Part shown: positions 44,176-56,316 of the stretch, piece by piece
How the letters are laid out: each line of letters begins with the position of its first letter
How positions within the stretch are numbered: position 1 is the first letter of the stretch
Source: Brachycybe producta
Lineage: Eukaryota; Arthropoda; Diplopoda; Playtdesmida; Andrognathidae
NCBI GenBank assembly: GCA_036925085.1
Contig: JAUPFP010000064.1
Span: 1 to 64,000, forward strand
Length of the DNA: 64,000 bases
Direction of reading: 5' to 3'
Position numbers and translations under genes: made by a program
The notes under the pieces: model-generated
Told to the model about the DNA's origin: nothing
Database searches by the model: none
Seen by the model: only the letters and a program-made list of their open reading frames with translations

Positions 44176-45039
44176 AAATGAACCGTTGTTCAGGTGATGT
44201 TGCTGGCCCACACATCATTCTAGCCGGGTAGTGTGGTCGCTTTGTAAAAGACTAGATTGTTTTCAAGCATTTTAATTAGTAAACAACAAGTTGTTGGTGT
44301 TGTGAACTTTAGTGAGCAGTTTGCTACAGAAGTGAAAAACCTGCCAGACAGACTAGACAGATTGATGTCTCGAGTTTTTTTTGGAAAAAAAAAATGATTA
44401 AAATGTAATTTTGACCAACATAAAAGTTAACAAATAAACAAATTAAAAAAATCTCTTTTGTGGTTTCTAATTCATTTTGATTGTTAAGTAAACAGAAGCA
44501 CAGTTTGACCTTTTTAATTTTTTCCAACAACAAAAAATGGGTGACACAGGAATAGGATAAATTTGTGTCTTATGAAAACAGTCAAAGTAAAAAAAAAAAA
44601 AAAGTCCACTCGAAATAGATTAATGTCAAGCACCATCGTCGGTTTCTATTTGGTTAGCCATTGGTCAACCGTTCACTCATATTAGTGCATTGTCAATATT
44701 CATTAAGATTGACAAAACAAAGTACTTACGGGTAGAAAAATAGGAGAGAGAGAGGTAGGAGTTAGATAGGGATGGCTGGTTGTTTTCTACTCTTATCTTT
44801 GCACAACAGAAGTTGGAATTGGAAAGAGATGGATGGGTTTTCTCTTATTAACTAGAATGATACATACATCTGGCTCTTTATTTATTACAAATCCCTTTTT
44901 ATTTATCGAAACCCTTTTCTAAAACAAAACAGAAAGTAGAGGCCAAACTCAGAAATATACACGCAATGTGTACAAATTCAAGATGGAAGATGAATTCAGT
45001 AGTCAGAATAGTCTTCCTACCGTTGATTCTGTTTTTTTT

Positions 45040-45394
45040 AAAGCCCAGTACACACTTGGATACAAAGTCACGCGACAGGTGTATCGGGGCTGTCGAGATA
45101 AGTTGCTAGACTTGGTATCTCTAGACAGTATGTTATACATTAGCGCACGTCCACACAAGATTTCTAAATCAGTGCCAGGCTCTTTGTCACGGCATGTCTC
45201 ATTGGTCCACATGTTCGCTCCTTGAAGACTAGCAAGGAGCTTTTTTGTCTCACAAACATTGTATCGTGTTTTCCATTTCTTGTGGGATACAAAAAAAAGA
45301 CATGGTAATTTTGTCGACTTCGGAACATTGTTTCTAGTCAAGGCCGGATATACTAGTGTCGCGCGACTTTGTATCCAGGTGTGTACTAGGCTTT
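45040..45394. mobile_element. Unclassified MITE with about 35-bp inverted ends
   Basis: AAAGCCCAGTACACACTTGG, then ATACAAAGTCACGCGACA, faces the inverse of AAAGCCTAGTACACACCTGG, then ATACAAAGTCGCGCGACA, with three or so differences. Flanks are T-rich, so the target duplication is unclear (TTT/TTA would fit PIF/Harbinger). The GGGCTTT-type tip and size resemble the other Harbinger-like MITEs here. Overlapping frames on both strands carry no domain. Confidence 0.75.
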
Positions 45395-45459
45395 TATGTT
45401 GGTAATACCTAATACTTAATGCACACCTAAAAAGTTAAATACATTTTAATATTAAACAC

Positions 45460-45705
45460 GTTCTACAGAGCCCTGTGAAGGGCAAACAGACAATATGTCG
45501 AATTCAATTTAATCAGTTAATTAATCTGAAAATATTAACTTAAGTATAAAATATACAAACTATTGACATTAAAATATTGATTTAGTATTTCAATTTAAAA
45601 TATTAATAATAAAGTCAATTTTTATTCGGTTCATGTCCTTAACTGGATTTCGTATAATTCACCTAAACACATTTAACTTGTGTGTACAAGGTATTATACA
45701 CACGA
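45460..45705 (+). repeat. Dispersed repeat, copy 2 (partner at 40132)
   Basis: GTTCTACAGAGCCCTGTGAA, then GGGCAAACAGACAATATGTC, opens it and TGTCCTTAACTGGATTTCG, then TATAATTCACCTAAACACAT, lies near its end. It is in the same orientation as 40132-40390 and similarly AT-rich. Its left neighbour TAATATTAAACAC also resembles the copy-1 flank. Superfamily unknown. Confidence 0.75.
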
Positions 45706-46128
45706 GTTCAAACGACGTTCAAGTTGTCGCTGTTCTTGAATTTGAGCCAAACACACCAACAGCCGCAAACACGTAAATTACTTGAGGTATTTCACTGTGT
45801 GTGTTTGCACTTTGCAACCATCGATTTGATAATTTTGGTCTCATTAGTAAACACATGTGGGTGTGTTCATAATATTATATACACATTTACATAGAAACTT
45901 GAATAATTTCATTTTTAATCAACTTTTGTTGTTGTTGTGTGGTGGTCCACCAAACGCCTTTAACGCCGCCGCCGCCGCCGCATCCATCGCCATCTAAAAT
46001 CCTCAACCTTGACTTAATTTATTTTTTTCTTACTATATTTTGACCGTTCTTGACCTTGGACTTGGTTAAATTAATAATTTAAAATAAGGATGACACTCTG
46101 AACCTGTTCTCTTGTTTTCTTTCGAAAA

Positions 46129-46131
46129 TGA

Positions 46132-46158
<27 letters not shown>
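46129..46158. repeat. (GA)n microsatellite
   Basis: GA repeats of about 28 bp; the frames over it are artefacts. Confidence 0.9.
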
Positions 46159-46166
<8 letters not shown>

Positions 46167-46537
46167 AAAAACAACCCGCTTTCTATTTCTCTCTGTCTCT
46201 CCCTCTTTTTTCGCACTTTTGTGTGTTTTGTTTGAGTGCATACTTGACCACCTCCTGTTGTGTGTTTATTTTTCATTCAGGCATCTCAGGAATGATTAAA
46301 AAAAAGGAGTTCGACCTATTTTTTTTAATGACGTCATCTAATTTTGATGAAATTAGCATAACATGGAATATATGTTTAAAAAGTATACATGTGGTTTTAT
46401 TGGTCATTTGTTTTATTGATTTTTATGGTAAGCACACAATATACAGGTTCAAAGAGGTAAAAAAATCGAAAAAAACCCAAAAAATTAAAAAAATCGAAAT
46501 ACTGAAAAACCGAAAAAAAAAATAAATAAATAAAAAA

Positions 46538-46748
46538 TTGGAAAAATTTGGCGAACATTCGTCAAAAATTCGGCGAACATTCGTCAAACATTCGGCGAAC
46601 ATTCGTCAAACATTCGGCGAACATTCGTCAAACATTCGTCAAACATTCGTCAAAAATTTGGCGAACATTTGTCAAAAATTTGGCGAACATTTGTCAAACA
46701 TTTTGGCATACAATCGTCAAAAATTAGGCGAACAATCGTCAAAAATTA
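46538..46748 (+). repeat. 11-bp/22-bp minisatellite ATTCGGCGAAC-ATTCGTCAAAC
   Basis: About 19 degenerate 11-bp units alternate between ATTYGGCGAAC and ATTYGTCAAAM, giving 22-bp dimers. Because 33 bp is three units, the plus-strand frame is open for 71 codons with an 11-residue period. That follows from the repeat and is not evidence of a protein. Confidence 0.85.
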
Positions 46749-46749
46749 G

Positions 46750-49720
46750 TTGATTCCAAGTCCCTCTAATGCTAGTTGGCATTTTAGGTGTAAAAAGACG
46801 TTTTATACTACACACCATTGGAAGTTATTTTTAAGCACAATGGACACCGTTTTCAAATGTATTCTTCTAAAAATGCCAATATTTGGTCGTTTTTCTGCAC
46901 ACTGTCTAGCTGTTGTGTAGAATAACTGATTTTCAATTTCAGTAGAGTATGTAAGCATTGCGATGACTACGGTTGACATTTTAGTGAGGAGGAGGAGGAG
47001 GAGGTGCTTGGCTGCCTCTGTTTTTTTTTGTCTTTTATCAATTCCATCTGAAAAGTATAAAGGACATTTACTTTGCATATTATATTGGTGGGCATCACTG
47101 TTGTCTTTAAATGCCAAAGCCATTTCAAGTATTTTCCTGATTCTTTATTTTCTTCTTTCTCTCTCTCGCTCTCTTGATATCGATTGGTATGAAATACTGT
47201 TTAGCCAATAGTGGAGGATAATGGGGGTTGGGAGAGGTATCATGTGTTGCGTTTTGCTTCAAGGCTGGTAATGGGCTCTCTGCTTTGAGCCTCGGCACTA
47301 ACCTACATATATATATTTATATAAAAATGAAATTGCATATTATGTAGATGTATCAAAAATGGGGGGGGGGGAGGGAAAGAAGCTTTTGTTTGCGCTCCGC
47401 ATGTAATTTCGGCTTTAAACTAATTATGGACCAAGAAGAGAGGAGACAAATTTCATTTGAGATGCAACTGATTCCATTGGTCTCTTCTTTCTATCTCTTT
47501 ATTTCAGATGCTTTCTCTCTCTCTCTCTCTCTCTCTCTTCATTCTAAGATGGAGAGATACTTTATTATTTTGAAAAAGTCACACCCATGTATTAAGATTC
47601 TCTTTAAGAAAAAAGGAAAAGACAGAAGAAGAAGAAAAAATCGACTTGTCTACCACTTTTGTCCTAATTTCTTTAATGCTTCCCTTGCTCTTTATTCATT
47701 CTTTTTATGATCTTTTGAATCAGTAACATACATCATTGTTTCAAATGAATTGTAATTGACTTCACAGAGGGAGAGAGGGAGGGAGAGAAACAATGGTACT
47801 TTTGTCATTTGCCACGCTTGCCTTCTTCCCACTTAATTTGTATAAGAATTGACAATTTCTGTACATAAAATGTAGTCAAAAAAATTGTCTCATGGGAAAA
47901 GCAAAGCACACACAAAAAAACACAAGAAAATTGAAGAAAAAGACAGAATAAAAAATCTTAACAATTTTTTTCGAATCTATGCAAATGTATCCATACGGAT
48001 ATAAGTGAAAAATGCATGAAAATTCTACTTATAAGTAAGGTTTCACTGATAACTACAATTTTGCCTATTGCTCGAAACAGGGGCCTAGCTGAGGACCCGC
48101 ATTCCCCCCCCCCCCCCGGCCAATGTGGTAGGTTTGGAGGGCGGCACAAGAAAACGTGCAATATTGATAATAATGCCAACGCGTGTACTTTTTAATTTGT
48201 TTTCTCAAAGAAAATTATTTCATAGATGGTTTTACGCACTACACAACCGTACTTTGGGAAGAATACGAATTATAAATTGAAAATAAAAATATATTTAAAA
48301 ATTATTTCGTATTTTCTATCTAATTTTATAATTGTTGTTATGATATTACTTTTTTTTTCATGACGAAAGGTTTGTTTTATTTCGTTGTAACGAAAAAGTC
48401 ACGCATTAATTGTAGCCAAAAAAATGTTGTGTGTTTTTGTATTTTATTTTGTTTCGTTTTGACCGCGCAACGAGGACAAAACGAAACTAATTTAAAATAT
48501 ATCGTTTTTAATTTATGTTGTGTATTTTTCGGACGAAAAATCGCAAAGCATCATCTAATTTAACTTTAGTAAGTATACTAAAGTGCTTGCAATACTCCTT
48601 TTTCTGAATTCCGCCTTTATTATTGATTTATACAACAACAACAAAAATAGCCGAATTAATCAGAGCTTTGAAGCGAAACCCGGAGCTGGACTGGCATATC
48701 TTTGTCCCGAGCTGAAGCGGAGCTGGAGCACTAATATTCTTGCCTGCTCCACTGCTCCAGTTTATTTTAAACAATGTTCGTTCCAACGTTAATTAGAACA
48801 AATTATTTGTAACTTAGGAATAATTTTGTAAATGTTTGTGATGGAGATATGGGGAGTGTGGGTAACATTTAATGAGTTAATATGGTAAATTGTAATCATT
48901 AAGTATTAAGTAACCATAAAATGTATGAAACAGTTTGAATAGAAATTTAATAAATTTATTTCAAGATTAATTTGAAGTGGAGAGCAATTAGTATGTGTTT
49001 CTCTAAAAGTCCAGAAATGAATAGTAGAAAAATGCAAACGAAATAATAAAATGAATAGGTCAACTATATGACCATGATATTAAATAGGAGAGGGGGAAAA
49101 GGTTGGAAAGTGTAGACAGGGGGGTGGAGAGAGAAACGTGGAGGGGGAAACTTAAATTGAAATGAAAGGAGTAAAAAAGGAAAAAAACGACGCGCATGCG
49201 CACAATTGCCTGTGAATTTTGCTCCCGTCATTTATGACGGGTTACCCCATTAGTTATTTATGAATTATGCTTTACACACACATATGAATCTTGTTACATT
49301 TTTGAATAAAACATTATTGAATAAAAAAAATATATGCAATTCAAGTGTTCTGGTGACTTAAGAGATGAAAAACACCCCCGCCCCCCATCATCAGACAGAT
49401 TATAATTAAGGATTAAAGATTATTTGCTTTTTTTTCCAACCAAGACACTCTTGTTAAAGGCTCAAATTGTATCAGAAATCCAGATTAATTGAAGGTTTAT
49501 TAACCTAGAATTATTCTCCTAGATTAGAGACTTTTTTTTTTAAAAAAAAACCAAGTTTCTAGTTGAAAAGCATAATTTTGTTCGCCTTTTACCGATCATT
49601 AGAATATTAATGGACTTATAAATTTTATAATAGGACGTGTCTCTCCTCTTATAGGTTGTTGTTAAAGCTGATTTTAAGGTGGAAAAACTTCCCTCTAAAT
49701 AATTTTCTTCGTTTGAAAAA
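46750..49720. other. AT-rich stretch without recognised genes
   Basis: GGA repeats lie at 46985-47004, CT repeats at 47516-47538 and a C run at 48106-48117. An NRF1-like GCGCATGCGCAC is at 49193-49204, followed by the small hairpin CCCGTCATTTATGACGGG at 49226-49243. Open frames up to 120 codons have no recognisable motifs. Confidence 0.45.
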
Positions 49721-49724
49721 ACAA

Positions 49725-50435
49725 CTTTTAAAAAAACCGTGAAAATATTTTAGAAACTAGAAGGGTAAATGAATCACGTTGAAGGTACTTTTATGTTCAT
49801 ATCTTTAAAGATTGAATGGGTTTTATGACAGTTTATAAATAATCAAATTTAGATATTTTTTTTTGTTTGCATTACCAGACAATTATTTTTTCGGTTTTGG
49901 TTCAAATTTAAGTGAAATACCAAAATCAACAATTTAAAATTACAAAATGAAATTTAATTTTTAAAGATATCAATATGCGAAAATTTTCTTTAATTACAGT
50001 TTTAATTTTAAAACGTTACTATAACTTTGGATAGACTTTATTCTGCGTTTGGAAAAAAAAAAAATCACAAGAAAACTAGAAGAGTAATTTGAATCACCTA
50101 AGGGTATTTTAATGTTAGTGTAGCTCATATTTTAAAATAAACTTTGTGTCACAGTTTGTGAATTACAATTACAACTACAAAAAGTACTCTGCTAGCAGTC
50201 AAATAGGCCTGTGGCAGAGGGACATAAAAGTCTATATGCAAGCATTAAGCATTGTCGAGCACATATATAAAAAACAAAATTATTAGACATAGATATTAGC
50301 AGACGATTGCTTTTTTTTTCAATTTCTACCATAAAATGAATTGTATTTTAAATTTTTTCAAGTTAATTTTCTAGTTTTCAAAACACATTTGTCCTTTTCT
50401 TTAATTTTTGCTTCTCTGAAAGACAGAAAAATGCG
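49725..50435. mobile_element. Two TAGAAACTAG-family copies with a shared dispersed block
   Basis: TTTTAGAAACTAGAAGGGTA at 49749-49768 and AAGAAAACTAGAAGAGTAAT at about 50068-50087 start two copies in the same orientation. Each is followed by GAATCAC, AAGGTAYTTT and ATGTT. TTTCTAGTTTTCAAAACACA, then TTTTGCTTCTCTGAAAGACA, at 50369-50427 is the inverted terminus. Between them lies the GGCCTGTGGCAGAGGGAC block also seen at 34021. This pairing of copies echoes 17818-18545 and 32815-33435. Confidence 0.6.
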
Positions 50436-50439
50436 GCTA

Positions 50440-51029
50440 TAGGTTTCTATTTTTTTCTCTCTCATTCGTTTGCATATTTTGTAAATGGCTGCTGCATAGT
50501 TTCGTAATATTATATCGAGTGGAGTGTGTAAGGCCTACTTATGGATGCATTTCTTCTCTTTAGGTTTTTTTTATGTAGGGAGAGAAAGCTCTTCTCATGA
50601 TTTTTGTGAATCGCGTGGAAATGTAGGGCGTATTTCACTCCGTGAGTTTCTCTCTCTGTCGCTTGTTAACCGCTGTAATTTGATCTTTGTATGGGCTGCG
50701 CATGATGCTTATTATGAGATGGAAAGAAAAGCTACCCCTTGCTGCTTAGCTGGCGGTGTTTTCTGCGATACTTTGCTGTATTGCAACTACTTTTAGAAAA
50801 GAATTTCGAGATTGAGGGGGTGGTGGTAGAAAGTAGGTTGAAAGCCCTTTTTTTTTTCTCTTTTTCTTCTAAATAGAAACACGAAATATATGGCGAGGAA
50901 ACTGTAGGTAGCCCTATATATATATTCGCACGAAACAGTGAGTGTGTCAACAGTAGCATTGTGGATGACGTTGGTTGTCATAGTAACGTAATAGAACCGT
51001 GTGCCCATTTTCAGAAATAAAGAAAGGAG

Positions 51030-51064
<35 letters not shown>

Positions 51065-51326
51065 TTTTTGTGCATTGCGTTCGCATTTGTTCAGACGATT
51101 TCACGACGCGTAAAAATAAAGCCAAACTAAATGTGAAATTTTATGCATAAAACGTAAGAGAATGAAATGTATATATATATATATTTGGGTATAGAATAAT
51201 AAAAAGTGAGAGAGGTGCATTGGATGGTAGAAAGGTTGTTATATTTTAAAACTCACAAACACATATTATGCGCACAAAATACAAGGAGAACATGCATGAA
51301 GAGAGAGAGAAAGGGGGAGAGAGAGA

Positions 51327-51366
<40 letters not shown>

Positions 51367-51570
51367 ACTTGTACAAGAACAGAGATTCTTTTGTAGACAA
51401 GACAAAATCACACGTGCACGCATAAACGCATACGGACACGTAAACACAAACCCACCTTAAGTTAACTACACATGATCCAGAAATAGAAAATCATCACACG
51501 GACACGAAATTACTTTCTCACGTACAAAAATCACACACGCACAATGTCACAAAATTCTCATAAGCATCTA
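50440..51570. other. Non-coding stretch with two GA arrays
   Basis: GA arrays lie at about 51028-51062 and 51298-51363, and (TA)n at 51170-51184. The 90-codon frame at 50524-50796 has no recognisable domain. Nothing is supported as a gene. Confidence 0.45.
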
Positions 51571-51575
51571 AAGTA

Positions 51576-51773
51576 TAGTTGCCTCACTAATAAGATGAAG
51601 CTTGTGACGTCAGAGGAGCTAATAACAAGAGAATGTGGAGAAACCGTTTTATTTAAACGGTTGAAAACGTTTCCTATCATCCCTTTTCTATCAGATTTAA
51701 AAGGCGACAATCCTGAATTATGTTTGTCTACTCCTCTGACGTCACAAGCATCACCTTATTAGTGAGGCAACTA
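51576..51773. mobile_element. MITE with 43-bp inverted ends carrying CRE sites
   Basis: TAGTTGCCTCACTAATAAG opens both ends. The 43-bp arms differ at two positions and each holds TGACGTCAGAGGAG. TA is present directly outside both ends (51574-51575 and 51774-51775), compatible with a Tc1/mariner-like insertion. The centre has the hairpin AACCGTTT...AAACGGTT. Shared peptide strings on opposite strands merely mirror the palindrome. Confidence 0.8.
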
Positions 51774-51779
51774 TATACC

Positions 51780-52715
51780 AAACATACACCATTGCGGACA
51801 CACGCACAATCCACGTGTAGGTTAGAGATCAGGCACACGCACACAATATGACGCTCACAATTTAAAGGCACACACACCCACAAACTGTGAAATACACATG
51901 CAAATAATAACACACAGTGAAATCACAAAGCAAGTCACAACCTAATCACAACCTAGTGCATAAACCCTAGTCCTAACGTAGAGATAATTTGTGTGGTACC
52001 CGGGAGGGTTAGGGGCCCCTAGGTTCTTGTCCTGGTGAAGACCCTGCATGTGAAGACTGTTGTACACCAACTGGTGTAAGTGGCTTAAAGCCTATTGGCG
52101 GGCGGACCATATTTATATTTGCAACAGTGAAAGTAGCATTCAATAGATGCAGGATTACAGACAGAACACACATTGCACGCAAAAACTGATTGAAAGGAAA
52201 ATTAATTAATTAATGCAATAATAATAAGCTTATGTGAACAGAATTTGTTGTTTGTAGAGGGCGTTGCAATAGTATAAAATTTATTGAACTGGTAATTTTG
52301 AGATGAGTGAGGGTGAAAAAGATTGGGGTGAGGAAGGGGGGTTTGGGGTGGAAAGAGGAGGAGGGAGAAAGTAAATGTTGTGTAGTTGCATCGATAAATG
52401 CAATGAAGTGTTATTGGCAATGGCAGGAAGTCACGCACACTTAGGTCTATGGGCGAATATATTTCTACTCTCGCATCCCTTCTCTCTCTCTCCTCCCCTG
52501 CTTTATCCCTAATTCACCCCCTCCTCCTCCTCCTCCTCCTCCTCTCCAACATCCTTTTTTCCTTTTTTTTTCTCTTCCTAATTTATGTTTGGCAACTTGG
52601 AAACACAACAGGATGGATGCACTTTTGAGCTTCCAATGTGCGTTATTGCATATGGACTAGAAAATGAAAACTACTTCAATAAGAGCACAAAACAAAGCAA
52701 TTTCAATGTATATTG
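51780..52715. other. Non-coding stretch, CA-rich then CTCC-rich
   Basis: CACACA-rich sequence to about 51900. A relatively GC-rich block at 51995-52110 (ACCCGGGAGGGTTAGGGGCC, CCTATTGGCGGGCGG) has stops in all frames inspected. A (TCC)n tract is at 52519-52543. No gene. Confidence 0.4.
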
Positions 52716-52720
52716 GTTTA

Positions 52721-53066
52721 CAGGGTGTTTCAGGATTTAGCTGCTTTCGTTTCTTGTTATTTTAAATGCGAATCATGTTTTCAGAAGTATTTTGTTATTT
52801 AAAAAAAAAATAGTATATATCGCAAGATGGCGACTATGCACTGGAAAGGAAGAGAATTGGAGGCAGGGAAGAGGGTATAATTTGGGGGAGAATGGGGAGG
52901 TATAAACATGGGGGAAGGTGGTTGAGAAAGGCATCTTTTAACAAAAAATGGATTTGCGCATAAAGAACTGTTTGCAGATTTTTTTTTATCGTGCAATACA
53001 AATGGGTATGAAGCTATTATATAAGTATGACCAATGGCGCATTGTGTTTTCTTTTGAACCACCCTG
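52721..53066. mobile_element. Mariner-like MITE with TA duplication, second member
   Basis: CAGGGTGTTTCAGG begins the element and GAACCACCCTG ends it. TA flanks both (52719-52720, 53067-53068). It shares only the CAGGGTG terminus with 36662-36882, so it is a different subfamily. The interior has AAGATGGCGAC. Non-coding. Confidence 0.65.
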
Positions 53067-53780
53067 TATTATATTCAGTGTTCCGTAACATTCTGACAAA
53101 GCTCTTTTATTGGTTGCATTATCCTCTAATGTTGAAGAGGTATACATTTAAATGTATAGCATACACATGTAGTAAATGTGTGTGTGTGTTACATTGATGT
53201 AAAGAATAAAGAAAAATAACATTTGCCTGCGTCTTTTTATTTAGTTTCAGTAGCATATAATATGTACATATAAAAACGTTTAAAGATAGGTACTGTGTAT
53301 GTGTATATATATATATTCTATAATAATATAGTGATGTCAGAGTTCCATTAACCCAGTTGTTGTTTTTTATATGTCCACATTCTGCCTAACATTATATTGA
53401 GTTTTTGTGTGTTGAGGAGTGAAGGTTTTTTTTTTGGGGGGGGGGGGTGGGGTTGAAGATTGAGGAATAGAGGGCGAGGTAGGTAGGTAGATAGGTGCCT
53501 ATTGGGAATTTGCAAGGTTACTTATGAGTCCCTAGTGGAATCACTTAACTTCATGAAATAATCATAAAAGCGTCAATGGGCTCAAGAAAAGTTAAAGCTA
53601 TCTTTGCTAATGGTATAAAATGTATCTTGGGGGTGAGTCTGAGCACTCACTACCTCTTTGAGCCGACCACTGACTTGGCAATTGACGGAAATGCTTTTGC
53701 CAATGCTGTGTGACCACTTTTTGCACTTGGTTTTGAAGTTGGCAGTTGTTAGGCAAATTATACAATTAATTTTCTCTTGT
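53067..53780. other. Non-coding stretch with G run and TA repeats
   Basis: (GT)n lies at 53176-53190, TATATA at 53304-53317, T9G11 at 53428-53448 and GTAG repeats near 53478-53495. No open frame of interest. Confidence 0.45.
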
Positions 53781-53782
53781 TA

Positions 53783-53939
53783 GGCCTTGTTTCTATTGGG
53801 GTGAAAATTTGAACTTTTTGTAAATTTCAACTGGTGAAAAATAAGAGCACACGTGACCTTTTGCCTATGATAGTGAATGGGGGCCACATGTGTTGTATTT
53901 TTCACCAGTTGAAATTTTCACCGAAGTGGAAAGAAGGCC
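53783..53939. mobile_element. Short MITE with GGCCTT ends
   Basis: GGCCTTGTTTCTATTGGGGT, then GAAAATTTGAA, faces the inverse of GGCCTTCTTTCCACTTCGGT, then GAAAATTTCAAC. A nested inner pair AATTTCAACTGGTGAAAAAT / ATTTTTCACCAGTTGAAATT strengthens the fold. TTA precedes the left end; the right flank (TGG) does not match, so the duplication is uncertain. The ends resemble the Harbinger-like copy at 28446. Confidence 0.65.
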
Positions 53940-55450
53940 TGGTGAAGCAATATTTAAAGAGTATGTATTGTGCAGTACTGTATTGAAATGCACCTTGATA
54001 CTACAATAACATATGAAGGGGTTCGTTTTTTTTCCGTTCACAGTGTACAGTAGAGGTCGATCTTGCATTGCATTGTATGAACCACGACTTTGAGAAAAAT
54101 TTCAACTAAGTTGTCCACTAGTTTTCGTTATTGAAATTTTTACGAATTCAGCATATTAAAAGAAATTTGTCAATTCAATATTTTGGTTATATTATTTAAA
54201 TGAGCTGGGTGATTTTTTTCCAGTTGTGCGACATTAAAGCAACTTAGTAAAGGAAAACGGACTGCTCGTTTAAATAATTCAACCAATATAGGCCTTAGAT
54301 TGAGTTAACAAGTGATATCAACGCAGGGAACTGACATGAATTTATATACTTGTCCCGGATTGTTAAGAACATTTGTGGCAACACGGCAGTAACGTGTTCT
54401 GTTTTTCATATAGGAATTTCATGGCATTTGGTTAGGCATCACTAAGAGATGTAAATTGTTGAGGAAGAAGTGGCAGTGTGGACAGTAGTATCCCCATCCA
54501 CCACTGCCAAATGTGGACAGTAACATCTCCACGACTGACTCACTGCCACTAGAGTCATCCCTGAAGTCACCAAGTTTTTTTTTATTCATTGTGTCAACAA
54601 GTATGGATGGGGGCAACGCAGAATGAGCCACAGTTTACACTTAATTTGACATTGGTGTGTCTAGTCTTGTTTCTTTCCGAACTTTTAAAATTTTGATATC
54701 TATTTTCGTGTGAAATGTCATCTACATAACTTCCAAATTTCCACGAGAAAAGGAATACATACGCATACTTGTACAGCATATGTGTGGTGTAATCTCTAAA
54801 TGTGCGTAACAACATTGCAAATCAGAGCACACTGTTGTGACACATCTTGAACAACAACACAAAACCCTCTCTCATTGTCAGTCAGTCATTCGTTCAATCA
54901 CTCAACTATTTCTAGAGATGCTCTTATTTCTCTTATTCTTTCCTTTTTTTTTCTCGTTGGACTATAATAGTGGATATAAGAGGAGAAATGGGTGGATAAT
55001 TTTCTTTTTTTTCTTCTTCCAACATTTTCTTCCGCCACTTTTACGTTAACATTCATCTATCGATCAAGTCAGTTTTCCGAGATCGAATTAAAGAAAAGAG
55101 TTTCTGGGATGGAAGCCAAAATCGAAATGTGGATATGGAGTGACCGAATTTGTTGCCATGGCTCTTATTCTTCTTCTTCTTTCTTAGTTTTAGATTTTTT
55201 GTCTTCGTTTTTAGCTTTTAAATTATAGCTTTTTTATATACATGTATATACTGTATAATACGGGACGTTTGTATTGTAGTCTTATATATTTTAGCATTTA
55301 TAATCTTGACAATAGTTAATGACACTCGCTTTGAAAAATGGAGTCGTGAAAAGAAACAGATTTTTGCATGGGTATCGAATTTGAAGCCTATTTGAGTTAT
55401 CGTTAAGTAGCAAAATGTTGCTTCTTGAGTGAATCTGTACTGAAGACGAA
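53940..55450. other. Non-coding stretch without recognised genes
   Basis: A small repeat GTGGACAGTARYATC occurs twice at 54476-54530 near CCACCACTGCC / CACTGCC. Otherwise AT- and T-rich sequence with random short frames. Confidence 0.4.
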
Positions 55451-55455
55451 TATAA

Positions 55456-55775
55456 AGCTGATGCTACACGTAGCAACAGTCAAGCAACAATACTAGTTGT
55501 AGCAATAGGAAAGCAACAATACTAGTTGTAGCAACAGTAGTTTCCTATTTGTTGCAAGCAACACCTATGATACATGTTGCAACGTTCATGAAACTTACAT
55601 GAAAGCAACAACCAATGAAACAAAGAGGTTGTGAGCCAAAGACTGTAGACATTTTGCTTCGTCTTTCTCTTCTTCATCAGTTGAAAATTTGAAATAGTCA
55701 TGTGATTATTCAAGCCGTTTTTATCGGCTGTTGGCTGAAATGGTTGATGAATTGTTGCTACGTGTAGCATCGGCT
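55456..55775. mobile_element. PIF/Harbinger-like MITE with TAA target duplication
   Basis: AGCTGATGCTACACGTAGCA, then ACA, and, inverted, AGCCGATGCTACACGTAGCA, then ACA, form the ends with one mismatch. TAA flanks both (55453-55455, 55776-55778). The left part includes a tandem pair of AAGCAACAATACTAGTTGTA. It is non-coding and lies about 130 bp from the LTR element. Confidence 0.8.
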
Positions 55776-55906
55776 TAATATAACGGTTCTGAAGGCAATG
55801 TGTTTCATTTCGTTTTATTTCATCGCAGCCTGTTGGAACGACGATGAAAGTTGGAGGTGGAGGCTAGCAATTCGTTTTGAGTTATATTAGGTCTGGTCAC
55901 TAAGAA

Positions 55907-55910
55907 CTGC
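55907..55910 (+). repeat. Target site duplication CTGC (left)
   Basis: CTGC immediately precedes the 5' LTR and is repeated at 63823-63826 directly after the 3' LTR. Together with TG...CA termini this marks an intact integration by a retroviral-type integrase. Confidence 0.85.
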
Positions 55911-56149
55911 TGTTAGGTGTTCAAAATGGACTATAAATGCACCTAAACACCTAACATGAAATCATACATAAACAAAAATAAACAAAACAAAAAACTAAAT
56001 AGAAACCAAAAAGGAAAAGCAACAATAAGAATTGTAATAATAATAATAGTAATAATAATGGTAATAATGATAATAATAATAATAATAATAATAATGTTAA
56101 TAATAATGTTTAAAAGAACTTGTGAATGAAAACAGGTGTTTAACTAGAA

Positions 56150-56316
56150 AGGTGTAATGTGACACCTGAAAAAGAATAGACGATAGAGAAGAAGAAAGTT
56201 TAAAATGTAAACAAGTGTCATAACAGGTGTGTCGTATGTAAAAGCTAAAAGGTGTAATATAACACCTTAAGTGAATAGAAAGAAAAAGAAAAGTTAAAAG
56301 GTGTAATATAACACCT
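56150..56316. promoter_or_regulatory. Three AGGTGT/ACACCT palindromes in the LTR
   Basis: AGGTGTAATGTGACACCT (56150-56167) and two copies of AGGTGTAATATAACACCT (56250-56267, 56299-56316) are 18-bp inverted pairs. Nine further positions of AGGTGT or ACACCT make up or surround them (12 in total between 55915 and 56610). AGGTGT is the T-box factor half-site; five also fall in CAGGTG/CACCTG E-boxes. They are probably enhancer elements in U3; no binding evidence exists. Confidence 0.5.

Noticed and set aside
45003-45341. 112-codon reverse frame
   Set aside because: Lies within the MITE 45040-45394; no domain, and the opposite strand is open too.
46538-46753. 71-codon frame with an 11-residue repeat resembling an amphipathic protein
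   Set aside because: The 11-bp DNA unit gives an 11-residue period automatically; no start context or conservation can be shown.
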